Of a DNA stretch of 64,000 nucleotides, positions 33,849-42,049 are shown one piece after another. This DNA is from Roseburia_C amylophila. GTDB lineage: Bacteria > Bacillota > Clostridia > Lachnospirales > Lachnospiraceae. The notes under the pieces were generated by a model. That model saw only the letters and a program-made list of their open reading frames with translations. It did not search any database and was not told the DNA's origin. Within the stretch, counting starts at the first letter, position 1, and each line of letters begins with the position of its first letter. The stretch covers positions 107,846 through 171,845 of the forward strand of contig NZ_JAOQKI010000004.1 of NCBI RefSeq assembly GCF_025567465.1, written 5' to 3'. The translations under genes were made by a program, and so were the position numbers.

Positions 33849-36779
33849 ATGTCAAAACTCAGAGTATATGAACTCGCAAAAGAATTAAATATAAAGCCGC
33901 AGGATGTTTTGGATTCCTTACAAGGAACCCAGTATGAAGTAAAGACATCCAGCAATAGTATAGATGAAGATGCACAGAAGCTGGTGCGTTCTAAAGTAAA
34001 CGGAGCAGCAAAACCAGCAGCAGAGACAAAAACGGCAGCAGAGAAAAAGCCGGCAGCAGAGACAAAGCCGGCAGGTGAAGCAAAAGCTGCAACAGAAGCA
34101 CCGGCTCGTCCGAAGAAAAAAGCAAGTATTTCTGCTGTATTTAACCCACAGAACAGCAAGACCAATCCGGGAAGCAGACGTCAGGCTTATCACACCAATG
34201 CCAAGACCGGAGAAGCAAGAAGACCGGCACCGGCTGCAAGACCAGCTCAGCCTGCAAAACCGGCAGCACCAAAGCCTGCTGAGGTAAAAGCTGCAGAAGT
34301 TAAGCCGGCAGAGGTAAAAGCAACAGAAGTTAAGGCTGCAGAAGTAAAACCAGCAGAAATGAAAACTGCAGAAGTAAAGACTACGGAAACAAAAACTGTT
34401 CAGGAGAAACCGGTAGTGAAAACAGAAGAGAAGAAGACGGAGACAAGAAACTTTAACAATAACCGTCAACAGGGAGACAGACCGTATAATAACAACCGCC
34501 CGCAGGGAGACAGACCGTATAATAACAACCGCCCACAGGGAGACAGACCGTATAATAACCGTCAGCAGGGAGACAGACCGTACAATAACAACCGCCCGCA
34601 GGGGGACAGACCATATAATAACCGTCAGCAGGGAGACAGACCGTATAATAACAACCGCCCGCAGGGAGACAGACCGTACAATAACAACCGCCCGCAGGGA
34701 GACAGACCGTACAACAATAACCGCCCACAGGGAGACAGACCATACAATAATAACCGTCCACAAGGCGACAGAAATGGAAGAGGCGGAAGAAATGGTGGAA
34801 GATTCGATCAGGAATTAAACCGTTTCAATAAAGAAGCTATCCAGGCAGGACCGGATGATTTAAGAAAAGAAAGCCGTGAAAACCGTGACCGTGACAATAC
34901 CCGTAAGAAACAGGTGCAGGAGCACGATAAGTTAGGAAGCAAGAAACAGGAAAGATATGTAAATCTTGAGAAAAACGGCGGTAAGAAGAAACGTCCTGCA
35001 CAGCCGAAACCAAAGGAAGAAGATACCATCCGCAGCGTATCCCTGCCGGAGCGTATGACGATTAAGGAACTGGCAGATAAGATGAAGGTTCAGGCTTCTG
35101 AAATCATCAAGAAGCTCTTTATGAAGGGACAGATGGTTACCGTAAACCAGGAAATCGACTATGACAGTGCAGAAGAAATTGCACTGGAATTTAACTGTAT
35201 TGCAGAGCCGGAAGAAAAGGTAGACGTAATTGCAGAGCTCTTAAAAGAGGATGAAGAAAGAGAAGAAGATTTAGTTCCAAGACCACCTGTTGTCTGTGTA
35301 ATGGGTCACGTTGACCATGGTAAAACATCCCTTCTGGATGCAATCCGTAATACACATGTAACAGACCGTGAGGCTGGTGGTATCACACAGCATATCGGAG
35401 CCTATGTGGTAAGTATCAATGGACAGAAGATTACCTTCTTAGATACACCGGGACATGAAGCATTTACCGCAATGCGTCTGCGTGGAGCAAAATCTACCGA
35501 CATCGCAATTCTTGTAGTTGCAGCAGATGATGGTGTCATGCCGCAGACTGTAGAAGCAATTAACCATGCTAAAGCAGCCGGAATTGAAATCGTAGTAGCA
35601 ATCAATAAGATTGATAAGCCAAATGCCAATATCGACCGAGTAAAACAGGAGTTATCCGAATACGAACTGATTCCGGAAGACTGGGGTGGAAGCACCATTT
35701 TTGTACCGGTATCTGCTCATACCCACGAAGGTATTGACCAGTTATTGGAAATGTTATTATTAACAGCAGAAGTCAGCGAGTTAAAGGCAAATCCAAAACG
35801 TAAAGCCCGTGGTGTTATCATTGAGGCACAGCTGGATAAAGGAAGAGGAGCTGTAGCAACTGTTTTAGTACAGAAGGGAACCCTTACAGTTGGTGAGCCG
35901 ATTGCCTGTGGTAGTGCATATGGTAAAGTACGTGCCATGATTGATGATAAGGGAAGAAGAGTAAAAGAAGCCGGACCATCCATGCCGGTAGAGATTTTAG
36001 GACTTTCCAGTGTACCGGATGCAGGAGAAACATTCGTAGCATGTGACAGTGAAAAAGATGCAAGAAACTTTGCAGAGACATATATTTCCGAAGGAAAGGC
36101 AAAACTGTTAGAGGAGACCCGTTCCAGAATGTCTTTAGATGACCTGTTCTCACAGATTCAGTCCGGAGATGTAAAAGAGCTGGATATCATCGTTAAAGCA
36201 GACGTCCAGGGTTCTGTAGAAGCCGTAAAACAGAGCCTTGTAAAACTTTCCAACGACGAAGTTGTGGTTAAGATTATCCATGGTGGTGTTGGTGCAATCA
36301 ACGAATCTGATGTTACTTTAGCATCTGCATCTAACGCAATCATCATTGGATTTAACGTAAGACCGGACCCTACAGCAAAGGTTACTGCTGAAAATGAAGG
36401 TGTAGATATCCGTCTTTATAAAGTTATCTATAACGCAATTGAAGACGTAGAAGCTGCTATGAAGGGAATGTTAGATCCTGTATACGAAGAAAAAGTAATC
36501 GGCCATGCAGAAGTCCGTCAGATTTTCAAAGCATCCGGTGTTGGTAACATTGCAGGTTCTTATGTATTGGATGGTAACTTCGAGCGTGGATGTAAAGTCC
36601 GTATTACCCGTGAGGGAACACAGATATTTGAAGGAAATCTTGCTTCCCTGAAACGTTTCAAGGACGATGTGAAGGAAGTAAAAGCCGGATATGAGTGTGG
36701 TCTTGTATTCGAAGGATTTAATGATATTGCAGAACTGGATCAGGTAGAGGCATATAAGATGGTAGAGGTTGCCAGATAA
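33849..36779 (+). CDS. infB: Translation initiation factor IF-2
   Basis: IF-2 is the GTPase that brings fMet-tRNA to the 30S subunit. The 976-residue protein starts with an IF2_N domain (LRVYELAKELN), then a long low-complexity region (Ala/Lys/Pro/Glu-rich, about residues 55-200, and ten PYNNNRPQGDR repeats, about 206-308), a second IF2_N-type domain (LPERMTIKELADKM), and the core. The G motifs are GHVDHGKTSLLDAI, GGITQHIGAY, FLDTPGHEAF and NKIDKP, followed by domains II-IV. The long repetitive N-terminus is unusual in sequence but such extensions are common in IF-2. Confidence 0.98.
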   Translation: MSKLRVYELAKELNIKPQDVLDSLQGTQYEVKTSSNSIDEDAQKLVRSKVNGAAKPAAETKTAAEKKPAAETKPAGEAKAATEAPARPKKKASISAVFNPQNSKTNPGSRRQAYHTNAKTGEARRPAPAARPAQPAKPAAPKPAEVKAAEVKPAEVKATEVKAAEVKPAEMKTAEVKTTETKTVQEKPVVKTEEKKTETRNFNNNRQQGDRPYNNNRPQGDRPYNNNRPQGDRPYNNRQQGDRPYNNNRPQGDRPYNNRQQGDRPYNNNRPQGDRPYNNNRPQGDRPYNNNRPQGDRPYNNNRPQGDRNGRGGRNGGRFDQELNRFNKEAIQAGPDDLRKESRENRDRDNTRKKQVQEHDKLGSKKQERYVNLEKNGGKKKRPAQPKPKEEDTIRSVSLPERMTIKELADKMKVQASEIIKKLFMKGQMVTVNQEIDYDSAEEIALEFNCIAEPEEKVDVIAELLKEDEEREEDLVPRPPVVCVMGHVDHGKTSLLDAIRNTHVTDREAGGITQHIGAYVVSINGQKITFLDTPGHEAFTAMRLRGAKSTDIAILVVAADDGVMPQTVEAINHAKAAGIEIVVAINKIDKPNANIDRVKQELSEYELIPEDWGGSTIFVPVSAHTHEGIDQLLEMLLLTAEVSELKANPKRKARGVIIEAQLDKGRGAVATVLVQKGTLTVGEPIACGSAYGKVRAMIDDKGRRVKEAGPSMPVEILGLSSVPDAGETFVACDSEKDARNFAETYISEGKAKLLEETRSRMSLDDLFSQIQSGDVKELDIIVKADVQGSVEAVKQSLVKLSNDEVVVKIIHGGVGAINESDVTLASASNAIIIGFNVRPDPTAKVTAENEGVDIRLYKVIYNAIEDVEAAMKGMLDPVYEEKVIGHAEVRQIFKASGVGNIAGSYVLDGNFERGCKVRITREGTQIFEGNLASLKRFKDDVKEVKAGYECGLVFEGFNDIAELDQVEAYKMVEVAR
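34463..34772 (+). repeat. In-frame tandem repeats coding the IF-2 linker
   Basis: About ten units of 30 or 33 bp encode RPQGDRPYNNN or RQQGDRPYNN in tandem. Units differ by synonymous changes and by presence of one Asn codon, showing unequal duplication under coding constraint. The encoded stretch is positively charged and certainly disordered. Confidence 0.93.
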
Positions 36780-36802
36780 TCTGATAGAAGGACAGGAAAA
36801 TT

Positions 36803-37165
36803 ATGCAAAAAAATAGTATGAAAAATATGCGGATAAATGGAGAAGTTCAAAGAGAACTCTCCAACATTATCCGGAGTGAAGTAAAAGACCCGCGTATTGC
36901 ACCGATGACCAGTGTGGTCGCCGTAGAAGTGGCACCGGATTTAAAAACCTGTAAGGCGTATATCAGTGTATTCGGAGACGAAGAAGCTCAGAATAATACA
37001 ATCAAAGGTCTTAATAGTGCAGAAGGGTATATTCGTCATGCCCTCGCAAAAAGTATCAATTTAAGAAATACTCCGGAGATTCGGTTTATTCTGGATCAGT
37101 CCATTGAGTATGGTGTAAACATGTCAAAGAAAATTGATGAGGTGATTGGACAGGAAGAGTCCTAA
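36803..37165 (+). CDS. rbfA: 30S ribosome-binding factor RbfA
   Basis: RbfA is a small KH-type protein that helps mature the 16S 5' end. The 120-residue protein has RINGEVQRELSNIIRSEVKDPRI-like N-terminal sequence (visible as NGEVQRELSNIIRSEVKDPR), VAPDLKTCKAYISVFG, and LRNTPEIRFILDQSIEYG, the family's conserved C-terminal part. It follows infB by 23 bp and precedes nrnA, the normal order in Clostridia. Confidence 0.96.
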   Translation: MQKNSMKNMRINGEVQRELSNIIRSEVKDPRIAPMTSVVAVEVAPDLKTCKAYISVFGDEEAQNNTIKGLNSAEGYIRHALAKSINLRNTPEIRFILDQSIEYGVNMSKKIDEVIGQEES

Positions 37166-37200
37166 GCCTCATCCGAAGAGAAAGAGAGCAGGTGTTGCCA

Positions 37201-38151
37201 ATGAAATTAGAGGAACAGCTTTATGATGTGAAGCGTGTAGCAATAGCCGGTCATGTAAAACCTGACGGAGACTGTGTAGGTTCCACGTTAGCAGTATATA
37301 ACTATATCAGAAAATATCATCCGGAAATGGAAGTGGAACTCCATCTGGAACCGATTCCAAACATTTTCAAATTCCTTGCAAATGCAGATAAAATTGACAG
37401 CTCTTATATAGAAAAAGAGCCATACGATTTATTTATTGCATTGGACTGCGGCGATGAGAAACGACTGGGAAATGCAGTGAAATATTTTCATGCAGCAAAA
37501 CGCACCTTCTGTGTTGACCATCATATCAGCAATCAGAACTTTGCAGATGCAAACTACATTTTCCCGGAGGCAAGTTCAACCTGTGAGCTTGTATATGAAC
37601 TCATAGATAAAGAGAAGATTACAAAGGAAATTGCAGAATGTATTTATGTGGGAATTGTGCATGATACGGGTGTGTTCCAGTATTCCTGTACTTCCGCAAA
37701 GACCATGAACATTGCCGGCAGGCTGATGGAAATGGGAATTGATTTCAGCCGTATCGTGGATAAGACTTATTATGAGAAAACTTACGAGCAGAACCGGATT
37801 TTGGGTCAGGCATTGGTGGACAGCCAGCTCTTTTTAGATGGAAAATGCATTGCATCTATCGTAACCAAAGAAGAAATGGAAAAATACCAGGTTCTTCCGA
37901 AACATTTAGAAGGAATCGTACAGCAGCTTCGTGCTACCAAAGATGTGGAAGCTGCAATCTTTCTTTACGAAAATGAGGATGGAAGCTTTAAAGCAAGCAT
38001 GCGTTCCAGTGGTAAGGTAGATGTGGCAGTTATTATGATGTCCTATGGTGGAGGCGGTCATATACGGGCAGCCGGAGCAACCATAGAAGGCAATGCCAAA
38101 GAGATTCTTGAGGGAATCGTAAAGGACGTTGAAAAACAGCTTTTGAAATAG
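37201..38151 (+). CDS. nrnA: DHH-family oligoribonuclease / pAp phosphatase NrnA
   Basis: NrnA degrades short oligoribonucleotides and dephosphorylates 3'-phosphoadenosine 5'-phosphate. The 316-residue protein has the DHH phosphoesterase motifs GHVKPDGDCVGS, ALDCGD, CVDHHISN and GIVHDTGVFQYS, and the DHHA1 motif MSYGGGGHIRAAG near the C-terminus. The ATG at 37201 is chosen, with GCAGGTG before it; a GTG three codons upstream is possible. It sits between rbfA and truB in the operon. Confidence 0.93.
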   Translation: MKLEEQLYDVKRVAIAGHVKPDGDCVGSTLAVYNYIRKYHPEMEVELHLEPIPNIFKFLANADKIDSSYIEKEPYDLFIALDCGDEKRLGNAVKYFHAAKRTFCVDHHISNQNFADANYIFPEASSTCELVYELIDKEKITKEIAECIYVGIVHDTGVFQYSCTSAKTMNIAGRLMEMGIDFSRIVDKTYYEKTYEQNRILGQALVDSQLFLDGKCIASIVTKEEMEKYQVLPKHLEGIVQQLRATKDVEAAIFLYENEDGSFKASMRSSGKVDVAVIMMSYGGGGHIRAAGATIEGNAKEILEGIVKDVEKQLLK

Positions 38152-38163
38152 ACAGGATAACGT

Positions 38164-39096
38164 ATGGACGGAATTATTAATGTGAGAAAAGAAAAAGGAT
38201 TTACGTCCTTTGACGTAGTTGCAAAGCTGCGTGGAATTTTAAAAATGAAAAAGATTGGACATACAGGTACGCTTGATCCGGATGCGGAGGGCGTACTTCC
38301 TGTATGTATAGGAAAAGCAACCAGAGTCTGTGACCTTTTAACTGATAAGGACAAGGTATACGAGGCAGTCATGCTTTTGGGAAAAGAAACGGATACCCAG
38401 GATATGACAGGAACCATATTAAAGGAATCCGAGGTAAATTTTTCCATAGAAGAAGTAAAGCAGTGTATTGAAAGCTTTGTGGGAGAATATGCACAGATTC
38501 CGCCGATGTATTCTGCACTGAAGGTCAATGGAAAGAAATTATGTGACTTAGCAAGAGAAGGTGTGGAAGTAGAACGCAAGGCAAGGAAGGTTCAGATATT
38601 AGATATTGCAATTTTATCAATCGACTTGCCGCGAGTGACCATGCGGGTGCACTGTTCCAAAGGAACTTATATCCGGACATTGTGCCATGACATCGGAGAA
38701 AAATTAGGTTGTGGAGCCTGTATGGAGTACCTGGTACGGACAAGAGTTTCAGATTTTCAAATAGAAGATGCAAAAACACTGCAGGAAATTGAGACAATAA
38801 TGAAAAGTGGTAAGATAGAAGAGATTTTATATCCCATTGATACCGTATTTAAAAATCTGCCACAGATTCACAGCCGCAAAGATAGTACTGCACTTTTATA
38901 TAATGGAAATAAGCTGCCGCTGCCCGTGATAGAAGAGGCAGAGACGATAGAGCATACGCTTGCTTCTTTTTATAAAGAAGATGACTGCAAAAAAGTCAGA
39001 GTGTATGACAATGCAAATCATTTTGTTGGAATATATGAATACCGTACAGCGGACAGGCTGTTTAAGCCGGTAAAACTTTTCTTTACACAGCAATGA
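38164..39096 (+). CDS. truB: tRNA pseudouridine(55) synthase TruB
   Basis: TruB makes pseudouridine 55 in the T loop of tRNAs. The 310-residue protein has DGIINVRKEKGFTSFDVV, IGHTGTLDPDAEGVLP with the catalytic D38, and YSALKVNGKKLCDLAREG followed by CSKGTYIRTLCHDIGE, all characteristic. The C-terminal region is a TruB_C/PUA-like domain. It begins 12 bp after nrnA and is followed by ribF. Confidence 0.97.
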   Translation: MDGIINVRKEKGFTSFDVVAKLRGILKMKKIGHTGTLDPDAEGVLPVCIGKATRVCDLLTDKDKVYEAVMLLGKETDTQDMTGTILKESEVNFSIEEVKQCIESFVGEYAQIPPMYSALKVNGKKLCDLAREGVEVERKARKVQILDIAILSIDLPRVTMRVHCSKGTYIRTLCHDIGEKLGCGACMEYLVRTRVSDFQIEDAKTLQEIETIMKSGKIEEILYPIDTVFKNLPQIHSRKDSTALLYNGNKLPLPVIEEAETIEHTLASFYKEDDCKKVRVYDNANHFVGIYEYRTADRLFKPVKLFFTQQ

Positions 39097-39128
39097 GAAG
39101 GAAAAAGACATTTAAGCAGGTATAAAAA

Positions 39129-40052
39129 ATGAAGTATATACATGGAACAACAGAATTTCATATTGAAGAAGAATGCGTGCTTTCCCTTGGCAAATTTGAC
39201 GGTCTGCACAGAGGACATGAGACTTTATTAGAACATATGATGGAGCAGAAGAATAAAGGCTGTGCAACGGTACTATTTACCTTTGCCATTCCGCCGAGAC
39301 CGGGCAGGATAAATGAAGTCCAGAAGGTGCTTACGACGAATGAAGAGAAGGTTGCAATCTGTGAAGAGCAGGGCATTGATTATCTGATTGAATATCCTTT
39401 TACCAAAGAAGTCATGACCATGGAACCGGAAGCATTTATTGAAATGCTGGCTTCTTCCATGAAAATCCGTGGCATTGTGGTTGGAACAGATTTTCATTTT
39501 GGACATAACCGCCGCGGAGATTACCATCTGCTGGAAATATATGCGAAGAAGCTGCATTATGAACTTAAGGTAATAGATAAGGTTCAGTATGAGAATCGGG
39601 ATATCAGCAGTACCTTTATCCGGGAAGAAGTAGAAAAGGGCAATATGGAAAAAGTAAAATACCTTCTTGGCTATGATTATTTTGTGGAAGGTGTTGTAAT
39701 ACATGGCAGAGAAATGGGCGCGAAGGTACTTGGAATCCCGACCATAAATATCATACCGCCGGAAAACAAACTGCTTCCGCCGTTTGGCGTCTATGTTTGT
39801 GATGTTGTAGTAGGGGATAAGACGTATCATGGAATCGCAGATGTTGGATGTAAGCCGACTATCGAAGGGGTTAATCCGGTGGCAGTGGAAACCAATATTT
39901 TTGATTTTAATGAGAATCTCTATGGAAAGAAAGTGCGTGTCTGCTTCCGGAGCAGAGAGCGCAGCGAGATGAAGTTTGAATCCTTAGAGGCTTTAAAGCA
40001 ACAGCTCGAACAGGATATTGCCTATGGCAGATTTTATGTACAGCAGCATTAA
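39129..40052 (+). CDS. ribF: Bifunctional riboflavin kinase / FAD synthetase RibF
   Basis: RibF converts riboflavin to FMN and FMN to FAD. In the 307-residue protein the N-terminal nucleotidyltransferase domain shows SLGKFDGLHRGHETLL and VGTDFHFGHNRRGD, and the C-terminal kinase domain shows VVIHGREMGAKVLGIPTINI, GIADVGCKPTI and VETNIFDFNENLYG. It ends the rimP-infB operon, with no terminator evident before the next promoter. Confidence 0.97.
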   Translation: MKYIHGTTEFHIEEECVLSLGKFDGLHRGHETLLEHMMEQKNKGCATVLFTFAIPPRPGRINEVQKVLTTNEEKVAICEEQGIDYLIEYPFTKEVMTMEPEAFIEMLASSMKIRGIVVGTDFHFGHNRRGDYHLLEIYAKKLHYELKVIDKVQYENRDISSTFIREEVEKGNMEKVKYLLGYDYFVEGVVIHGREMGAKVLGIPTINIIPPENKLLPPFGVYVCDVVVGDKTYHGIADVGCKPTIEGVNPVAVETNIFDFNENLYGKKVRVCFRSRERSEMKFESLEALKQQLEQDIAYGRFYVQQH

Positions 40053-40082
40053 ATATATGAATTTCGTAAAATTTCGAACAAT

Positions 40083-40137
40083 TGTTACATAATTGTTACA
40101 TATTTATGTTGACATTATGAAATCACGTTGCTATAAT
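40083..40137 (+). promoter_or_regulatory. WalR (YycF)-type box and sigma-A promoter before the NlpC/P60 gene
   Basis: TGTTAC-N5-TGTTAC (40083-40099) fits the WalR consensus of two TGTWAH hexamers spaced by five bases, and is part of an 11-bp tandem duplication. Ten bases further lies TTGACA (40109-40114), a 17-bp spacer and TATAAT (40132-40137). WalRK controls cell-wall hydrolases in Firmicutes, which fits the downstream gene. Confidence 0.75.
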
Positions 40138-40226
40138 CTTAAAATATGGAGAAGCATATTGATTCGAACAGATGCGGAAATGCAGGGTGCATTTTGCATC
40201 GTTACAATGTCAGGAGGCATATTTTT

Positions 40227-41345
40227 ATGAAGAACAATAGAAAGTGGAAGACAACAGCATTTATTCTTACCTGTGGACTTACAGTGGCGCTTGAGGGTGG
40301 CGCAGCTGCACAGACATCAGCAGGTTCCGGCTTAAATGCAGGAATATTTGCTACAATGGATTCCTATTATAATACAGATATTGTTGTTTCAGCAACCAAT
40401 ACTGTTACAACGATGGAAGGACAGTCTGAGGATGCTGCAGCAACCGATACAACGGTACCTGCAGATACAGCAGCAACCGATACAGCGGTACCTGCAGATA
40501 CAACAATCTGTGGATATACCAATCTTGGTATTGCACAGGTTGACAGCAGTTTAAATGTAAGGGAACAGCCGGATACCAATTCTGATATCGTAGGAAAGAT
40601 GCAGAACGATGCCGGATGTGAAATATTAGAGGACGATGGCGAGTGGCTTAAAATTGAATCTGGTCAGGTAACCGGATATGTAAAAGCAGAATATATCATT
40701 ACCGGAGAGGCAGCTGTAGCAAAAGCCCAGGAAGTAATGAAGACCATTGCAACCGTTACAACACAGACTTTAAATGTACGTGCTGAGATGAATACCGATT
40801 GTACCAAACTTGCATTGATGCCGGAAGGAGAAGAATTAGAGGTTTTAAATCAGTATGATGGCTGGGTGGAAGTAGACTTAGATGGTGATGTAGGATATGC
40901 AAGCACCGACTATGTAGAGATTTCACAGCAGCTGCCAAAGGCACAGACCATGACAGAATTAAAATATGGTCAGGGTGTTTCAGATACAAGAGTATCACTG
41001 GTGGCTTATGCAACACAGTTTGTCGGTAATCCATATGTATGGGGCGGAACCAGCCTTACCAGAGGAGCGGACTGTTCCGGATTCGTATTATCCGTATATG
41101 CAAATTATGGCGTATATCTGCCACACTCATCCAGAGCACAGGCAGGATGCGGAACCAGAATCAGTGCATCCGAAGCACAGCCGGGAGATTTGTTCTTCTA
41201 TGGTAGCGGTAAGGGCATCAACCATGTGGCAATCTATATCGGAAATGGTCAGATTGTTCATGCAAGTTCACCTTCTACCGGAATCAAGATTTCCAATGCA
41301 TATTATCGTTCACCAGTATGTGTTGTCCGTGTATTAGGAAACTAG
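40227..41345 (+). CDS. Secreted NlpC/P60 peptidoglycan endopeptidase with two SH3 domains
   Basis: The start at 40227 has AGGAGG eight bases upstream and gives a Sec signal peptide (residues 1 to about 30, MKNNRKWKTTAFILTCG..). The 372-residue protein then has a Thr/Asp/Pro-rich linker with short TAATDTAVPAD repeats, two bacterial SH3 domains (SLNVREQPDTNSDIVGKM and TLNVRAEMNTDCTKLALM), and a C-terminal NlpC/P60 domain with the catalytic Cys in GADCSGFVLSVY and His in INHVAIYIGNG. It should cut stem peptides in the cell wall during growth or separation. A WalR-type box lies upstream. Confidence 0.94.
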   Translation: MKNNRKWKTTAFILTCGLTVALEGGAAAQTSAGSGLNAGIFATMDSYYNTDIVVSATNTVTTMEGQSEDAAATDTTVPADTAATDTAVPADTTICGYTNLGIAQVDSSLNVREQPDTNSDIVGKMQNDAGCEILEDDGEWLKIESGQVTGYVKAEYIITGEAAVAKAQEVMKTIATVTTQTLNVRAEMNTDCTKLALMPEGEELEVLNQYDGWVEVDLDGDVGYASTDYVEISQQLPKAQTMTELKYGQGVSDTRVSLVAYATQFVGNPYVWGGTSLTRGADCSGFVLSVYANYGVYLPHSSRAQAGCGTRISASEAQPGDLFFYGSGKGINHVAIYIGNGQIVHASSPSTGIKISNAYYRSPVCVVRVLGN

Positions 41346-41368
41346 ATAAGGAAACTAACAGAATTTTG

Positions 41369-41489
41369 TTTACAAATAATAAGTAGTATGTTATATTTGT
41401 TAGGTATGATTTAGCCGATATTCGGTAGATGGACACTCCGACCTTTTACTGATTATCAGGCGATAAGAAAATATAAGGAGGAAACGTAA
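41369..41489 (+). promoter_or_regulatory. Promoter and leader of rpsO
   Basis: TTTACA (41369-41374), a 17-bp spacer and TATATT (41392-41397) form a promoter. The leader of about 85 nt contains short hairpins (CCGATATTCGG; CTGATTATCAG) before AAGGAGG. S15 autoregulates through its leader in several bacteria, so this may be an S15-binding site; that is inference. Confidence 0.5.
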
Positions 41490-41756
41490 ATGTTATCAAA
41501 AGAAAGAAAAGAAGCAATCATCGCGGAATATGGTAAAACTGCTACAGACACAGGTTCACCAGAGGTACAGGTTGCACTTTTAACAGCCAGAATCAATGAG
41601 CTGAATGAGCACTTAAAAGTAAATCAGAAGGATCATCATTCCAGAAGAGGACTTTTAAAGATGGTTGGTCAGAGACGTCGTTTACTGGCTTACTTAAAGA
41701 AAGTTGATATTGAAAGATATCGTTCTTTAATCGAACGTTTAGGTTTAAGAAAGTAA
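41490..41756 (+). CDS. rpsO: Small ribosomal subunit protein uS15
   Basis: The 88-residue protein has the normal length and sequence of S15: DTGSPEVQVALLTARINELN, HLKVNQKDHHSRRGLL and LVGQ-type MVGQRRRLLAYLKK, ending LIERLGLRK. It binds 16S rRNA and helps assemble the platform. AAGGAGG precedes the ATG. A perfect terminator follows, then pnp, the common rpsO-pnp order. Confidence 0.98.
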   Translation: MLSKERKEAIIAEYGKTATDTGSPEVQVALLTARINELNEHLKVNQKDHHSRRGLLKMVGQRRRLLAYLKKVDIERYRSLIERLGLRK

Positions 41757-41783
41757 TTTCTTGTAAAAGGAAACCGTATAGAA

Positions 41784-41810
41784 TAGAGCGGAGTTGTCCG
41801 CTCTATTTTT
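41784..41810 (+). terminator. Intrinsic terminator of rpsO
   Basis: TAGAGCGGA (41784-41792) and TCCGCTCTA (41797-41805) form a perfect 9-bp stem with loop GTTG and five T behind. Confidence 0.88.
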
Positions 41811-41826
41811 CGGTTGCCAGGCTTCC

Positions 41827-42028
41827 ACAGGTTGCCGGATATCCGTAAGGAACTGCAAGTACAGAGTCTTATGGATGACAATGTAAGAACGGCAGAAGGA
41901 CGATTCCGAGACCACTGATTAGTGCAATTACAGATTGTGTTAATCAGTAGTTTCGGTCGATACACCTCCGGATGACTGCAAACAGCACCATTTCGGAACT
42001 TCTGCCATAATAAGCAGGAATATCCTGT
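41827..42028 (+). ncRNA. Candidate structured 5' leader RNA of pnp
   Basis: The 293-bp gap between rpsO and pnp holds a nested set of complementary segments: ACAGG (41827-41831) with CCTGT (42024-42028), GGCAGAAG (41891-41898) with CTTCTGCC (41999-42006), and a central 15-bp stem CCGAGACCACTGATTA with TAATCAGTAGTTTCGG (41906-41921 with 41941-41956, one mismatch). TTCCGA/TCGGAA offers an alternative pairing that competes with the foot of the central stem. The structure closes just before the pnp ribosome binding site. No protein frame is credible. PNPase autocontrol through its leader is known in E. coli; this may be an analogue. Confidence 0.6.
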
Positions 42029-42049
42029 ATACAAAAAAGGAGAAATGAT

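Noticed and set aside
34453..34763. Regular ~33-bp repeats that could look like a CRISPR array, and a long reverse-strand frame across them
   Set aside because: The repeats are contiguous without spacers and code for the IF-2 linker in frame; the reverse frame is a shadow of the repetitive GC-biased codons.
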